Shown: positions 17,118 to 26,035 of the stretch, piece after piece
How the letters are laid out: the number at the start of each line of letters is the position of its first letter
How positions within the stretch are numbered: the first letter of the stretch is position 1
Source: CBDCUC01 sp965222485
GTDB lineage: Bacteria; Pseudomonadota; Alphaproteobacteria; Rhizobiales; Hyphomicrobiaceae
Direction: 5' to 3'
DNA length: 64,000 nt
Assembly: GCA_965222485.1 (NCBI GenBank)
Contig: CBDCUC010000040.1
Location: 1,612,001-1,676,000, forward strand
Notes under the pieces: generated by a model
Seen by the model: the letters and a program-made list of their open reading frames with translations, nothing else
What the model was told of the DNA's origin: nothing
Databases searched by the model: none
Translations under genes and position numbers: made by a program

Positions 17118-18560
17118 TTATTTTGTTTCCTCAGGTGCGCGGTGGTAAACGTCGTCTGTTCGGATGATGTCGTCCTCGCCGAGGTAGGTTCCAATCTGGA
17201 CTTCGATTATTTCCAGCGGAACTCTGCCGGGATTTTCCAGGCGGTGCCATTGGGTAGCGGAAATATAAACGCTTTCGTTTTCCCGCACGAGCTGCTCGCT
17301 GTCGCCGATTACGATTTTGGCTGTACCTTGTACGACGATCCAATGCTCTGAGCGGTGGTGGTGCATTTGCATGGACAACTTGCCACCGGGCTTGACGTGC
17401 AGAAGCTTGACCTGAAAGCGCGGTGCGATGCTTAGCGTTTCGAAGAAACCCCAGGGGCGCAAGTTTCTCACGTGTTGCTCAGGCTCTGTGCGCCCAGCTT
17501 TCTTCAGCCGTGACACAATCTTCGTCACATCCTGCGCACGGTTGCGATCGGCGACCAGCAGCGCATCGGCGGTGTCGACGACAACGAGATCCTGGATGCC
17601 GATCGCTGCCACCAGCGATTTGTCTGAATGGATGTAACATCCGGTTGTGTCTTCCAAAACCGCATCAGCGCGGACGTAGTTGTTATCGTCGTTGCGTGGA
17701 GCTATGTCCCACAGCGAAGACCAAGAGCCCACATCATTCCACCCAACGTCGATGGGCAACATCACGGCGCGCGACGTTTTTTCCATTACGGCATAGTCGA
17801 CGGAAATATTTGGTGAGGTGGCGAAATGCTCTTGATCCAGGCGCAAGAAGCCGAGATCTGTCTTGGCTTCATCCAGCGCACCTTCGGCTGCTTCCAGAAT
17901 GGCTGGTTCAAGCTCGGCCAACTCGTCGAGGAATGTCGCTGCGTGCAGGACGAAGATACCGCTGTTCCAGCAGAAGTTGCCTTCCTTGAGATATCTCTCT
18001 GCCTTTCTGCGGTCGGGCTTTTCGTAAAATGCCTTGACGCCAAAAGCGCCTTTGAATTCGGGCAGGGCTTCGCCCTGGCGGATGTATCCATAACCGGTAT
18101 GCGGTTCGGTGGGTTTGATTCCGAACAGAACGAGCTTGCCGGTGGCAGCGACCTTGGCGGCCTGTTGGACGCATCTTATGAACTGTTCGGTGTCGCGGAC
18201 GACATGATCGGAGGGTGTGACAGCCAGTATGGCGTCTGGGCGTTCGCGTTTGGCGGCCAGGGCTGCCACAGCAATCGCAGCGGCGGTGTTTCTTGCGACC
18301 GGTTCCAAGATAATCGAATGCGGCTCGATCTCTGCGCGTTCCAACTCCTCGCGGACGAGGAAACGATGATCGTTGTTGCACAGTAAAATTGGTGGCGCGA
18401 AACCGTCGTCGGGGCTCAGACGCTGCAGTGTCGAGCCTAAGAAGCTGGAATTCTGGCCGTTGAAAAAGCGAATGAACTGTTTTGGAAACATGGCGCGCGA
18501 CAATGGCCACAGCCGGGTTCCCGACCCGCCTGACAGGATGACAGGATAGATTGCGCTCAT
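17118..18560 (-). CDS. manC: Mannose-1-phosphate guanylyltransferase / mannose-6-phosphate isomerase
   Basis: Bifunctional type II enzyme making GDP-mannose for polysaccharide synthesis. From the ATG at 18560 it has 480 residues. The N-terminal nucleotidyltransferase shows GGSGTRLWPLSR, TPSDHVV and FYEKPDR. The C-terminal cupin isomerase shows RPWGFFE and the metal-binding QMHHHRSEHWIVVQG. The extension to 18614 is not supported. A perfect CtrA-like box lies about 160 bases upstream. The gene is somewhat apart from the main exopolysaccharide cluster but would feed it with GDP-mannose or its derivatives. The symbol could also be given as cpsB, xanB or algA. Confidence 0.93.
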   Translation of the reverse strand: MSAIYPVILSGGSGTRLWPLSRAMFPKQFIRFFNGQNSSFLGSTLQRLSPDDGFAPPILLCNNDHRFLVREELERAEIEPHSIILEPVARNTAAAIAVAALAAKRERPDAILAVTPSDHVVRDTEQFIRCVQQAAKVAATGKLVLFGIKPTEPHTGYGYIRQGEALPEFKGAFGVKAFYEKPDRRKAERYLKEGNFCWNSGIFVLHAATFLDELAELEPAILEAAEGALDEAKTDLGFLRLDQEHFATSPNISVDYAVMEKTSRAVMLPIDVGWNDVGSWSSLWDIAPRNDDNNYVRADAVLEDTTGCYIHSDKSLVAAIGIQDLVVVDTADALLVADRNRAQDVTKIVSRLKKAGRTEPEQHVRNLRPWGFFETLSIAPRFQVKLLHVKPGGKLSMQMHHHRSEHWIVVQGTAKIVIGDSEQLVRENESVYISATQWHRLENPGRVPLEIIEVQIGTYLGEDDIIRTDDVYHRAPEETK

Positions 18561-18996
18561 CGCGTTGTGTCTTTGATGTGTGCGGCTGGATGTCTTCAAA
18601 TTCTCAAATCGCATGACCGGATCTTGGTTGAGCCTATTTCATGGTAATGGCGTGCGCTCGCGGGAGTGCGGCCACCACTATTACATAGCGCTGAACCTTG
18701 GCGGCAGTTGGAGGATCATTAAAACGGAGTTAACCGGCGTCGCGCCATAAGTCGCGCCCACGAGTTCCCCGGCGGGAGGCGCCGTAGTTACCCGACCGGC
18801 CAGGGCGTGAATTGGCTATTCGTTAACACGCTGGAGCTCTGAGGCACGGCGCTGCCAGGGGCTTCAGGGCCCGTGGTTCACTGCCAAATGGGTGCAAGTA
18901 CTGCTCGCCAGTGCCGCGTGGCAATCACACCTTAGGTGTCTCTTGTTCAGAGGGCCTGGAGGTGGGCCTGGCTATTGGGTATGCCTGCCCGAGACC
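18561..18996. other. Intergenic stretch upstream of manC
   Basis: About 435 bases between manC and the HerA-like gene, both on the minus strand. It holds a perfect CtrA-like box (listed separately) and a second GTTAAC at about 18822. Positions 18830-18980 contain several short complementary pieces, such as CTCTGA/TCAGAG and ACACC/GGTGT, that could fold. They do not match any RNA family I can recall. No convincing open frame is present. Confidence 0.45.
18719..18734 (+). promoter_or_regulatory. CtrA-like box, full match
   Basis: TTAA-AACGGAG-TTAAC matches all nine positions of the alphaproteobacterial CtrA consensus TTAA-N7-TTAAC. It lies in the gap upstream of manC, about 160 bases from the start codon. 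CtrA is the cell-cycle response regulator. Binding here is inferred from the motif only. Confidence 0.5.
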
Positions 18997-20898
18997 CTAT
19001 TGGGCGCCTGATTTTTTTAACCGGTCTCGCAACGATTGTAGCGCGAGGCTGGTATCAGTGGCTGGCTGGGATGCAGCGGCGGCAGCTCTCGGCTGACCGG
19101 CTGATGCAGTTTGCAACGGTCGTTGCTCAGGCGGCATCGGGCGGCGCGGCTGCGGTGGCGCGGCGTGAGCGGGTTGTGGCACGTCTGAATCGACGCGTGC
19201 CGGCTCGACCTGTTCGTTGGCCGCAGGCGCGGTCGCACCCGAGTTGCGCCAGCGTGTAACGACGTGGTCGAGGAACTGGCGGTCGCCGATGGGCTTTTGC
19301 CAGCACTCGGAGAAACGGGCCGTTGAGGATCGCGGTAGCGAGTCCTGCGACAGCTCATCAAACTTGATGCGGACCGGAAGCGAGACACCGTCACCGAACG
19401 CGATGGCCTCACGCTGTCCCAGGGCGGGCAGGAACTCCAAGAGGCCGGAACCGGTGTCAGAAACCGCTGACTGAACGATCTGCTGGTCCTTGTCGTTAGA
19501 CATGCGCAGAGCGAACACGGTGTTGCACTGAGACAGGATCGTTGGGTCGATTTCGGCGGGCCGCTGCGTGACAATACATAAGGATGCACCGTACTTGCGA
19601 CCTTCCTTCGCGATCTTAGCGATGGAACGCTTGCATGGCTCAAAGCCAAGGCTGCTGTTGGCTGGTACGTAACGGTGTGCTTCTTCGCAGACGAGCGTAA
19701 CCGGTACCCGGCCTTCGCCCCAAAGTGCGAAGTCGAAAGTCATGCGGCACAATACTGAAACGACGACATTGACGATTTCGGTAGGCAAGCCAGTGAGTTC
19801 AAGAATGGTGATTGGTCGATTGTTGACGGGCACGCGGAAAATGCGGCTCAGAACCTCAGCCATGCTGTCGTTCACTGTCAGCGAGCCGAACATGAATGAG
19901 TAACGAGCGTCATTGGATATGGTGTCGATGCGTGTCCTGAGCTGGCGGTAGGGTGCCAGGTCGTTTTTGTTCTCCAGCTTGCCCATGCGCTCGTCGATGA
20001 GGCTCATGAGTTCGGAGATGCGGTATGGTGACGGTGTATCGACGGTGATGTGGTGTCGTTCGGATTGTCCGCGCCGTGAACGTTCGTTGCCGCGGCCATT
20101 CAGGTAGCGCAGTTTGGCGATCGGGATCAGCTCCTGAAGAATCTCGATTTCAGCTTTGCGACGCATATCGCCGATCAGGACTTCAACGATTTCTTCGAAC
20201 GTGAGTAGCCAATAGGGCAGGTCCATGTTGCGTGGATTGACAACCTCGCCCCATTCTTTGAATGCGGTAGAGTATTCGTTGTGCGGATCGAGAAGCACGA
20301 TGTGGGCGGCTGGATTTTCTTGCAGAATTGATCGCAAGATGAGTGCTGTCGTGCAGGACTTACCTGTGCCCGTAGTTCCCAGTATGGCAAAGTGCTTGCC
20401 TAGAAGATCGTTCACCCGCACCATTGCAGGGATGGTGCTATCCTGGCGGATGGCACCGACGCGTACGGCTGCATGATCGTCGCCGCAAAAGGCCATTTGT
20501 AGCTCGTCCTTGGCGGCAACGCGAACGCGATCGCCAAGCGAGGGATAGACGGTGACGCCGCGGTTGAAGGAGGCTGGAATTCCTTCAGCATTCTTCCACA
20601 ATTCACCAACGAGGCCGATCTCTGCAATCCAGATTTCGTTGTCGCCCTCGCGTTGCGCGGGGACGGGAACACTCAACGCTGAAATGATTGCCAAAACGAC
20701 GGTATTGTCAGTGGCGATCGCGAGAAGCGAGCCCATGTCCGGCCGCTCGCTTGCGGGTTTGCGAACCTTGTCGACCGCATTATCAAGAATGACGATCGCT
20801 TTTGAACCCGTGACAGATACAATGCGGCCGATTGAGTTATCCGACCTTTTGGAAACCGGGGGGGTATCGGAAGACGGCGTTGGGTTGGGTATTTCCAT
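18997..20898 (-). CDS. HerA-like ATPase with HAS-barrel
   Basis: 633-residue ATPase of the HerA/FtsK superfamily. An N-terminal beta-rich HAS-barrel region (about residues 22-130) is followed by Walker A GTTGTGKS (174-181), LLDPHNEYSTAFKEWG, and a Walker B-type VCEEAHRYVP with paired acids near residue 400. SLCIVTQRPAEIDPTILSQ and an arginine-finger-like region follow. The C-terminal 110 residues are proline/alanine-rich and probably disordered. HerA translocates DNA ends with the nuclease NurA in archaea; no NurA is visible beside this gene, so its role here is open. The T-tract near 19013 is coding (lysines) and not a terminator. Confidence 0.88.
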   Translation of the reverse strand: MEIPNPTPSSDTPPVSKRSDNSIGRIVSVTGSKAIVILDNAVDKVRKPASERPDMGSLLAIATDNTVVLAIISALSVPVPAQREGDNEIWIAEIGLVGELWKNAEGIPASFNRGVTVYPSLGDRVRVAAKDELQMAFCGDDHAAVRVGAIRQDSTIPAMVRVNDLLGKHFAILGTTGTGKSCTTALILRSILQENPAAHIVLLDPHNEYSTAFKEWGEVVNPRNMDLPYWLLTFEEIVEVLIGDMRRKAEIEILQELIPIAKLRYLNGRGNERSRRGQSERHHITVDTPSPYRISELMSLIDERMGKLENKNDLAPYRQLRTRIDTISNDARYSFMFGSLTVNDSMAEVLSRIFRVPVNNRPITILELTGLPTEIVNVVVSVLCRMTFDFALWGEGRVPVTLVCEEAHRYVPANSSLGFEPCKRSIAKIAKEGRKYGASLCIVTQRPAEIDPTILSQCNTVFALRMSNDKDQQIVQSAVSDTGSGLLEFLPALGQREAIAFGDGVSLPVRIKFDELSQDSLPRSSTARFSECWQKPIGDRQFLDHVVTRWRNSGATAPAANEQVEPARVDSDVPQPAHAAPPQPRRPMPPEQRPLQTASAGQPRAAAAASQPATDTSLALQSLRDRLKKSGAQ

Positions 20899-20930
20899 AC
20901 TGGATCTCTGCGGTCGTTACATCGTTTGAA

Positions 20931-21815
20931 TTAAATTGCTGCGCCTTGTCCGAGGACAGTGTCGCGTGCCTGGGATACGGTTACCTGTTCGCAAGACGGG
21001 AGTTCGATTGCGACCTCGGTGCCTTGTCCCTTGCGGCTGTGAATATTTAGTCTGCCACCGTGAAGTTCAACGAGCGCTTTCGCGATTGGCAGTCCAAGGC
21101 CTGTACCTTCCCGCCAACGTGCCCGCGTCCCGTCCACCTGTCCGAATGGAGTGAGTGCGAGATGAATTTCTTCTTCGGTCATTCCAATACCGGTATCGCG
21201 AATGGAAACCCGGACGCTGTTGTCAATGTGAACTTCGGTGTCAATTGAGATCGTTCCACCCTTGCGCGTAAATTTGATGGCGTTTGACAGGAGGTTTAGA
21301 AATACCTGGCCAAGCTTGTCAGCGTCACCGTGAATTTCAGGCAGCGAGGCGGGCGGCGCGAAATCGATCGTTACGCCGGCTTTCTGCTGAAGTGTCTCTA
21401 CGGACTGAAGGGTGTTTGTCAGAATCTTGTCGACATGGACCGGGCATGATTCGAGCGTGTAGCGGCCACTTTGGATCTTGGAAATGTCCAGGACGTCGTT
21501 GATGACCGTGAGAAGGTGGATTGCTGCGTCGCTAATCAGGCGGGCATATTCGACGATATCGTTGTCGTCCAGACGGCGCTGACCGTGCTCGGCGAGGATC
21601 TTGGAAAACCCAATTACCGTGTTGAGCGGGGTGCGCAGCTCGTGGCTCATGTTGGCGATGAACTCAGACTTCACCTTTGCGGCGATGTCTGACTCTATGC
21701 GTGCCGAATGCTCGGCAGTGCGGGTTCGGTCGCGCAAGACCGCATCGCCCAACAACGAGGCATACTCGCTCATAAGCGAAACGTTCTTCGATTTGCTAAA
21801 GGCTCCGTTGAGCAT
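20931..21815 (-). CDS. Soluble sensor histidine kinase
   Basis: 294-residue kinase without membrane segments. A short N-terminal helix with no recognisable sensor domain leads into HisKA, with the phosphorylated His58 in MSHELRTPL. The HATPase domain has the N box (LGQVFLNLLSNAIKFT), G1 (DTGIGM) and G2 (GTGLGLPIA). The dimerisation motif resembles PleC/DivJ-type cell-cycle kinases, but this is not diagnostic. I chose the ATG at 21815, preceded by GGGGAGAGGCGGAG; the longer frame to 21863 is less likely. A CtrA-like box lies about 55 bases upstream. No response regulator is adjacent. The HerA-like gene follows after 32 bases. Confidence 0.9.
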   Translation of the reverse strand: MLNGAFSKSKNVSLMSEYASLLGDAVLRDRTRTAEHSARIESDIAAKVKSEFIANMSHELRTPLNTVIGFSKILAEHGQRRLDDNDIVEYARLISDAAIHLLTVINDVLDISKIQSGRYTLESCPVHVDKILTNTLQSVETLQQKAGVTIDFAPPASLPEIHGDADKLGQVFLNLLSNAIKFTRKGGTISIDTEVHIDNSVRVSIRDTGIGMTEEEIHLALTPFGQVDGTRARWREGTGLGLPIAKALVELHGGRLNIHSRKGQGTEVAIELPSCEQVTVSQARDTVLGQGAAI

Positions 21816-22152
21816 TGCTCCGCCTCTCCCCTTGGTCGTCGCAGGGCAGAGCGTAGTCAGCAACGTCTAACTTGGCGTTAACGCAAGGTTGCAGAAGTAG
21901 TTTTGGGGTAGAAATAGTTGAACTCTATCCTTTTATGAAACTGTTTGGTTGCAGTTTTAAGTGCAAGTCGAAGTGTGGCCGATTGTCCGCAGCGATTTTG
22001 CCAAAGGGATCAGTTGGGCATTTTGCCGTTACTTCCCTGTTTTCCCTTCATATACTTCCTGACTGTATGCGTCGTCCCGCGTTCCGACCGTTTGAATGAT
22101 GTTGGAGTGCGTGTGGGTTGATCGCTCAAACCAAACAATTGGAGCGGTCACG
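21816..22152. other. Divergent promoter region with CtrA-like box
   Basis: Gap between the leftward histidine kinase gene and the rightward outer-membrane-type gene. It contains the palindrome GCGTTAACGC at 21875-21884 overlapping the CtrA-like box listed separately. No coding frame with good support was seen, though an ATG at 22096 is in frame with the downstream gene. Confidence 0.45.
21867..21882 (+). promoter_or_regulatory. CtrA-like box, one mismatch
   Basis: CTAA-CTTGGCG-TTAAC matches eight of nine consensus positions. It lies between the divergent histidine kinase (start 21815) and outer-membrane-type gene (start 22153), about 55 bases upstream of the former. Confidence 0.4.
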
Positions 22153-23160
22153 TTGGGCCTTAAATTAGGATTTCATTTATCTTGCCGCCTATGGCGATGC
22201 AGTGTTGCTGCAGCCGTCCTTGTGGCGTGTGTGTTCGTGCCACGCATTCCGGCCGATGCCGGACCTGCCATCAATCAGTTCGAAATGAAGGATTTGGAAG
22301 CTGAGCCGGGCGAGCTTGAGTTCCAAAGCCAAAACGCCCATTCGTGGGGACAGCCGCGTCGGCGTATTGCACGGGATGAGGACGGTGAGCTTGTCTATGA
22401 CGACAATTCCGTTGTCGACCGCAGACACGCGTTAGAGATGGAGATGAGTCTGACGCGATACTTCCGTATGCGCGTGGGTATCGAATATGAACGGGAGCGT
22501 TTGGAAGATCCTGCTTTCCCGGCACAGGCCAATGATTTTGGCCATTTGAATTTTGATGAGGTTGCTTTGGAAGGTGTCGTCATTGCGGTGCCGGTGCCTA
22601 AGCAAGGTGGTGTGGGGTTGGGCTTTCTGGCGGAGTACCAGCATCCGACGGAAGGCGGCGAGCTCAATTCCATCGTATTTGGGCCGATCGTGCAGGCGGT
22701 CTACGGACCCTGGTCTGCGATCGGAAATTTTACGTTCGTTAAGTTTTTTGGCGATGGCGAAGTGACGGACGAAGGCCTTGAGCGCGATGAAAAGTGGGAT
22801 TTCGCCTATGGCGCGCAGCTCGCCTATGAATACTCTGAGAACTGGACGTTTGCCCTGGAGGCATACGGGACGATTGACCGGTTGGGCGACACCGGGTCGC
22901 CGGGGGAGGAGCGGGCTCTGTTCGGTGATCATGATCTTCACCGAATGGGCCCGCTGATTTACTACTCGTTTACGCCCGGGTCTGGCAGGACAGCGCGTAT
23001 GAGTGGTGCGGCCGGAGGCGGCGCGGTGCATGCTACGGACGATGAGGATGATGATGACGATGAAGATATCGTCGTGACGCTCGGTACGGGTTTACTCGTT
23101 GGGCTGAATGAAAATACGCCTGATACAACTCTAAAATGGAGCGTCGAGGTCGAGTTTTAA
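22153..23160 (+). CDS. Predicted outer-membrane or periplasmic protein of unknown function
   Basis: 335 residues from a TTG at 22153, which has GGAG eight bases upstream. This start leaves a compact signal peptide (hydrophobic SVAAAVLVACVFV, then Ala-Asp-Ala). An in-frame ATG at 22096 would add 19 residues. The mature part alternates polar and aromatic residues in short strands (GFLAEYQHP, WSAIGNFTFVKFFG, WDFAYGAQLAYEY, WTFALEAYG), like an outer-membrane beta-barrel or transporter-like protein. A striking acidic run (about ten Asp/Glu near residue 295) precedes the last two strands. It ends in phenylalanine, as barrel proteins often do. Function unknown. Confidence 0.75.
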   Translation: MGLKLGFHLSCRLWRCSVAAAVLVACVFVPRIPADAGPAINQFEMKDLEAEPGELEFQSQNAHSWGQPRRRIARDEDGELVYDDNSVVDRRHALEMEMSLTRYFRMRVGIEYERERLEDPAFPAQANDFGHLNFDEVALEGVVIAVPVPKQGGVGLGFLAEYQHPTEGGELNSIVFGPIVQAVYGPWSAIGNFTFVKFFGDGEVTDEGLERDEKWDFAYGAQLAYEYSENWTFALEAYGTIDRLGDTGSPGEERALFGDHDLHRMGPLIYYSFTPGSGRTARMSGAAGGGAVHATDDEDDDDDEDIVVTLGTGLLVGLNENTPDTTLKWSVEVEF

Positions 23161-23275
23161 AATGACCTTGCAAGTTTTCTGAAAGTCATTGTCGGCGAAT
23201 TCGCGTGCATGGCACGGAGAAGGCCCGGGCGAAAGGGCAGCGGCTATCCTTACGCAGTCACGAAGCTTGTAGGCG

Positions 23276-23503
23276 CTATAGGCGGGTTGGCATGAACTTG
23301 GCGGTGATTGGCGTCAGCTCGATTGGTGGCTTCGCCTTAGCCTCGACGGCTTCTATTTCATTCAATGCCGCTTCAAGTGCTTTTGCGACGCCTTCCATGC
23401 CATCCACGCGGGCCATATCGTCGTGGATGTATGCAATTGTCTGACGGGCTGTCGACAGATCAATGTGCGCTGGCCAGGATGGCGATCTCGGGATCTTGAA
23501 CAT
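23276..23503 (-). CDS. Small conserved-looking hypothetical protein
   Basis: 75 residues: a short N-terminal basic segment (MFKIPRSPSW), then two amphipathic helices, DLSTARQTIAYIHDDMARV and GVAKALEAALNEIEAVEAK. No known domain recognised. The start ATG has GGAG about 11 bases upstream. A CtrA-like box lies about 25 bases further upstream. Composition looks coding, and the helical pattern resembles small proteins seen in other Hyphomicrobiales, so I judge it real but unassigned. Confidence 0.6.
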   Translation of the reverse strand: MFKIPRSPSWPAHIDLSTARQTIAYIHDDMARVDGMEGVAKALEAALNEIEAVEAKAKPPIELTPITAKFMPTRL

Positions 23504-23528
23504 TTTTTCGGCTGCTCCGACGCATTAG

Positions 23529-23544
23529 CTAACAATTCGTTAAC
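23529..23544 (-). promoter_or_regulatory. CtrA-like box, one mismatch
   Basis: On the minus strand the sequence reads TTAA-CGAATTG-TTAGC, eight of nine consensus positions. It also reads CTAA-N7-TTAAC on the plus strand. It sits 25 bases upstream of the 75-residue ORF and about 250 bases upstream of the glycosyltransferase at 23789. Confidence 0.4.
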
Positions 23545-23788
23545 AGCAGTTCCTACTTATTCGCAGGAAGCGTCACGTGATGCAACCAGCGTCGCAAATT
23601 TTATGCCGGAGAAATCACTAGCGTTTGTATCATACTGAAACACCTTGCATTTAATGCGATCGGTCAGCGGTTCTTTTACCTGTCGCGGACATACTCACGC
23701 TCACAAAAACGAAGCGGGCTTTTTGGTGCGCCCTGGCGGTGTCACTGCGTGCCGGCTTTGCGAAAACAAATGATGCCGGGGTTGAGCG

Positions 23789-25030
23789 TTGTCCGAGCGA
23801 AGCAAAGTTCTCATCATCGTTGAAAATTTGACGGTGCCTTTGGATCGGCGTGTGTGGCAGGAGGCGCGGTCACTTCGCGATGCCGGCTACACCGTATCAG
23901 TGATATGCCCCAAAGGCGGCCGATACACGCAGGCCTATGAGCTGTTGGAAGGCATCCATGTCTTTCGGCACCCGCTTCCTATAGAGGCGGACGGTGCGGC
24001 GGGCTATGCGCTGGAATACAGTTGGTCGCTGTTCTGGGAATTCGTTCTTTCCGTGCGAGCCTATTTCAAAGTCGGTTTTGACGTTGTGCAGGCCTGTAAT
24101 CCGCCGGATCTCATCTTCCTGGTCGCGGGGTTTTGGAAGTTGGTTGCCGGCAAACGGTTCGTCTTCGATCACCATGACATTAATCCGGAGCTGTTCGAGG
24201 CCAAGTTCGGATGCAAGGGCGTTCTGCACAAGCTTCTGAAAATCTTCGAGCGTTGGACGTTTTCTACCGCAGATGTTTCGATCGCGACCAACGAGACGTT
24301 CAAGGAGATCGCCGTCAATCGCGGTGGCATGGATCCAGATAAGGTTTTTGTCGTGCGATCGATTCCGGACCTGAAAAGGTTTGAGCGTTGCGCTCCTGAG
24401 CATGACTTGAAAAACGGGCGGCGCCACCTCATCGGCTATGTCGGCATCATGGGTGTCCAGGATGGCGTTGACCTGTTGGTGAAGGGGATGGCTGACATCG
24501 TACACCGGCGCGGGCGTCGGGACGTGCAATGTGCAATCGTTGGTTCGGGAACTGAGCTTGAGCCGCTTAGACAAATGGCACGCGATCTTGATGTGGCCGA
24601 CTATGTTACCTTCACAGGATTCCGTTCCGGCCAGTCGCTTCTTTCTGCATTCTCTTCGTTTGACATCGGCGTTATTCCTGATCCGAAGAATACCTACAAC
24701 GACAAGATCTCCATGAACAAAGTGTTTGAGTACATGAGCCTCGGCATTCCGTTCGTGCAGTACGATTTGATCGAAGGGCGGCGCACGGCTGGGGACGCGG
24801 CGCTTTATGCGACGGATAATGATCCTGTCGATCTCGCAGACAAGATGATGCGACTGCTGGATGATGCAGGCATGCGGGAGCGGCTTGCTGAAACCGGGCG
24901 GGAGCGGGCCAAAAACTTGTTGTGTTGGGATAGCGAACGTGCGCGGTTGCTCATGGCCTATGATGTTGCGCTTGCGGGCGATGTACTTGTTCCGCAGCAT
25001 CAGCCTGAGGCGGTTCCTACAAGCGGCTAG
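23789..25030 (+). CDS. Glycosyltransferase family 4 (GT-B fold)
   Basis: Transfers a nucleotide-activated sugar during polysaccharide assembly; cytoplasmic, 413 residues. N-terminal acceptor-side domain: VLIIVENLTVPLDRRVWQEA and DVVQACNPPDL. C-terminal donor domain: IGYVGIMGVQDGVDLLVKG, CAIVGSGTELEPL, FTGFRSG and IPDPKNTYNDKISMNKVFEYM with the conserved glutamate. The start is a TTG at 23789; ATGs at 23770 and 23773 are out of frame. It opens the main exopolysaccharide region, convergent with the methyltransferase gene. Confidence 0.9.
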   Translation: MSERSKVLIIVENLTVPLDRRVWQEARSLRDAGYTVSVICPKGGRYTQAYELLEGIHVFRHPLPIEADGAAGYALEYSWSLFWEFVLSVRAYFKVGFDVVQACNPPDLIFLVAGFWKLVAGKRFVFDHHDINPELFEAKFGCKGVLHKLLKIFERWTFSTADVSIATNETFKEIAVNRGGMDPDKVFVVRSIPDLKRFERCAPEHDLKNGRRHLIGYVGIMGVQDGVDLLVKGMADIVHRRGRRDVQCAIVGSGTELEPLRQMARDLDVADYVTFTGFRSGQSLLSAFSSFDIGVIPDPKNTYNDKISMNKVFEYMSLGIPFVQYDLIEGRRTAGDAALYATDNDPVDLADKMMRLLDDAGMRERLAETGRERAKNLLCWDSERARLLMAYDVALAGDVLVPQHQPEAVPTSG

Positions 25031-25130
25031 TCGCGTCGCTCATTGGTGCCAGTCGCGGGGTGCTGGAGTGCGCCCTGCGGCCCACGCTGTGAAACGATCG
25101 CACGTAATCGTAGATCGTGGCGTGAGGAAA

Positions 25131-25820
25131 TTAGCGACGCGTGGCGGTGATCGCGATTTGGGTCATGAACAAATATTCGTACCGACCACCGGTTAGCTTT
25201 GAGATGAGCTTCACGCGCTCGGAAAAGGGCGTTACAGGGCGAACCTCGTGGACCTTGTAGCCAGTTCTTTCAAACATGGCGGCAAATGTTTCAGGCGTGA
25301 ACCAGCGCAGGTGCGTTCGATCGAAGACGCCTTTTTCGGTAGCCGGGAAATGGCCAAGTGCCAGTTCTCTCAATGCGCGCCAGTGCGAGATGTTGGGTGA
25401 GCTGGCCAATACGATACCGCCAGGCCGAATGAACCGCGATAGTTTGTTAAGAAGTCCTTCAGGGTCGACGAGATGCTCAAGAACTTCTGACATGATGAAC
25501 GCGTCAAACTGGGCCGGACGCCAATCAAACTCCATGCTTTCGACATCGCCGACAATGACGTCGGTCAGGACGTCGCGAGCTTTTTTGCCGGCCTCTTCCA
25601 TCAATTCAATGCCAACGTAGCGGCCAGCACGTTGGTGCTTGAAGGCCAAGGCGCCCGTGCTTCCCGTGCCACATCCTACCTCCAGGATGGAAGCTCCGGG
25701 ATCGCGCGGCAGTCTTGCGATAAAGTCGTCGCGTGCACCGTCGAAGTAGGATGCTGCCTTCGTATTGTAGGCTGCAGAGAGGTTTGGCCCTCGTGTCATT
25801 GCTTCAGTGTTTGTGGTCAC
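25131..25820 (-). CDS. Class I SAM-dependent methyltransferase
   Basis: 229 residues with a Rossmann-fold methyltransferase core: motif I ILEVGCGTGSTG (about 45-56), acidic end of strand beta-2 in YVGIELMEEAG, VGDVESMEF, motif II FDAFIMSEVLEHL, and post-II RPGGIVLASSPNISHW. Proteins of this kind beside glycosyltransferases often methylate sugars or lipid-linked intermediates; that role is inferred from context. The start is GTG at 25820 with a GAGAAG motif upstream; an ATG seven codons later is possible. Confidence 0.88.
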   Translation of the reverse strand: MTTNTEAMTRGPNLSAAYNTKAASYFDGARDDFIARLPRDPGASILEVGCGTGSTGALAFKHQRAGRYVGIELMEEAGKKARDVLTDVIVGDVESMEFDWRPAQFDAFIMSEVLEHLVDPEGLLNKLSRFIRPGGIVLASSPNISHWRALRELALGHFPATEKGVFDRTHLRWFTPETFAAMFERTGYKVHEVRPVTPFSERVKLISKLTGGRYEYLFMTQIAITATRR

Positions 25821-25969
25821 GTCTGCTTCTCGATCGATGGTCGTTGTCAGAAAACCGCCTTGCGATTATTCGCGCGGGCGAAGCCATCATAGTCAAAACA
25901 ATTGAAGGGCCCCCTAACGCTGATAACTGCCTTGTTCAACACATAGAATACCGGTGTGATTTATTGATG

Positions 25970-25985
25970 TTAGCTGCAATTTAAC
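25970..25985 (+). promoter_or_regulatory. CtrA-like box, one mismatch
   Basis: TTAG-CTGCAAT-TTAAC matches eight of nine positions. It lies about 50 bases upstream of the start of the polysaccharide export operon (26036), a plausible distance for activation. Confidence 0.45.
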
Positions 25986-26035
25986 TGGAATGAGCTTTAG
26001 TGATTGAGTGATGTCGTGCACCAGCACGGCGTCTT

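Noticed and set aside
18830..18980. Possible structured RNA such as 6S RNA upstream of manC
   Set aside because: Short complementary pieces exist, but they do not form the long interrupted hairpin of 6S RNA or match other RNA families I can recall. A covariance search would decide it.
19010..19020. Run of T after a GC-rich stretch near 19013, resembling a terminator on the plus strand
   Set aside because: It lies inside the coding sequence of the HerA-like gene (lysine codons on the minus strand); no stem precedes it.
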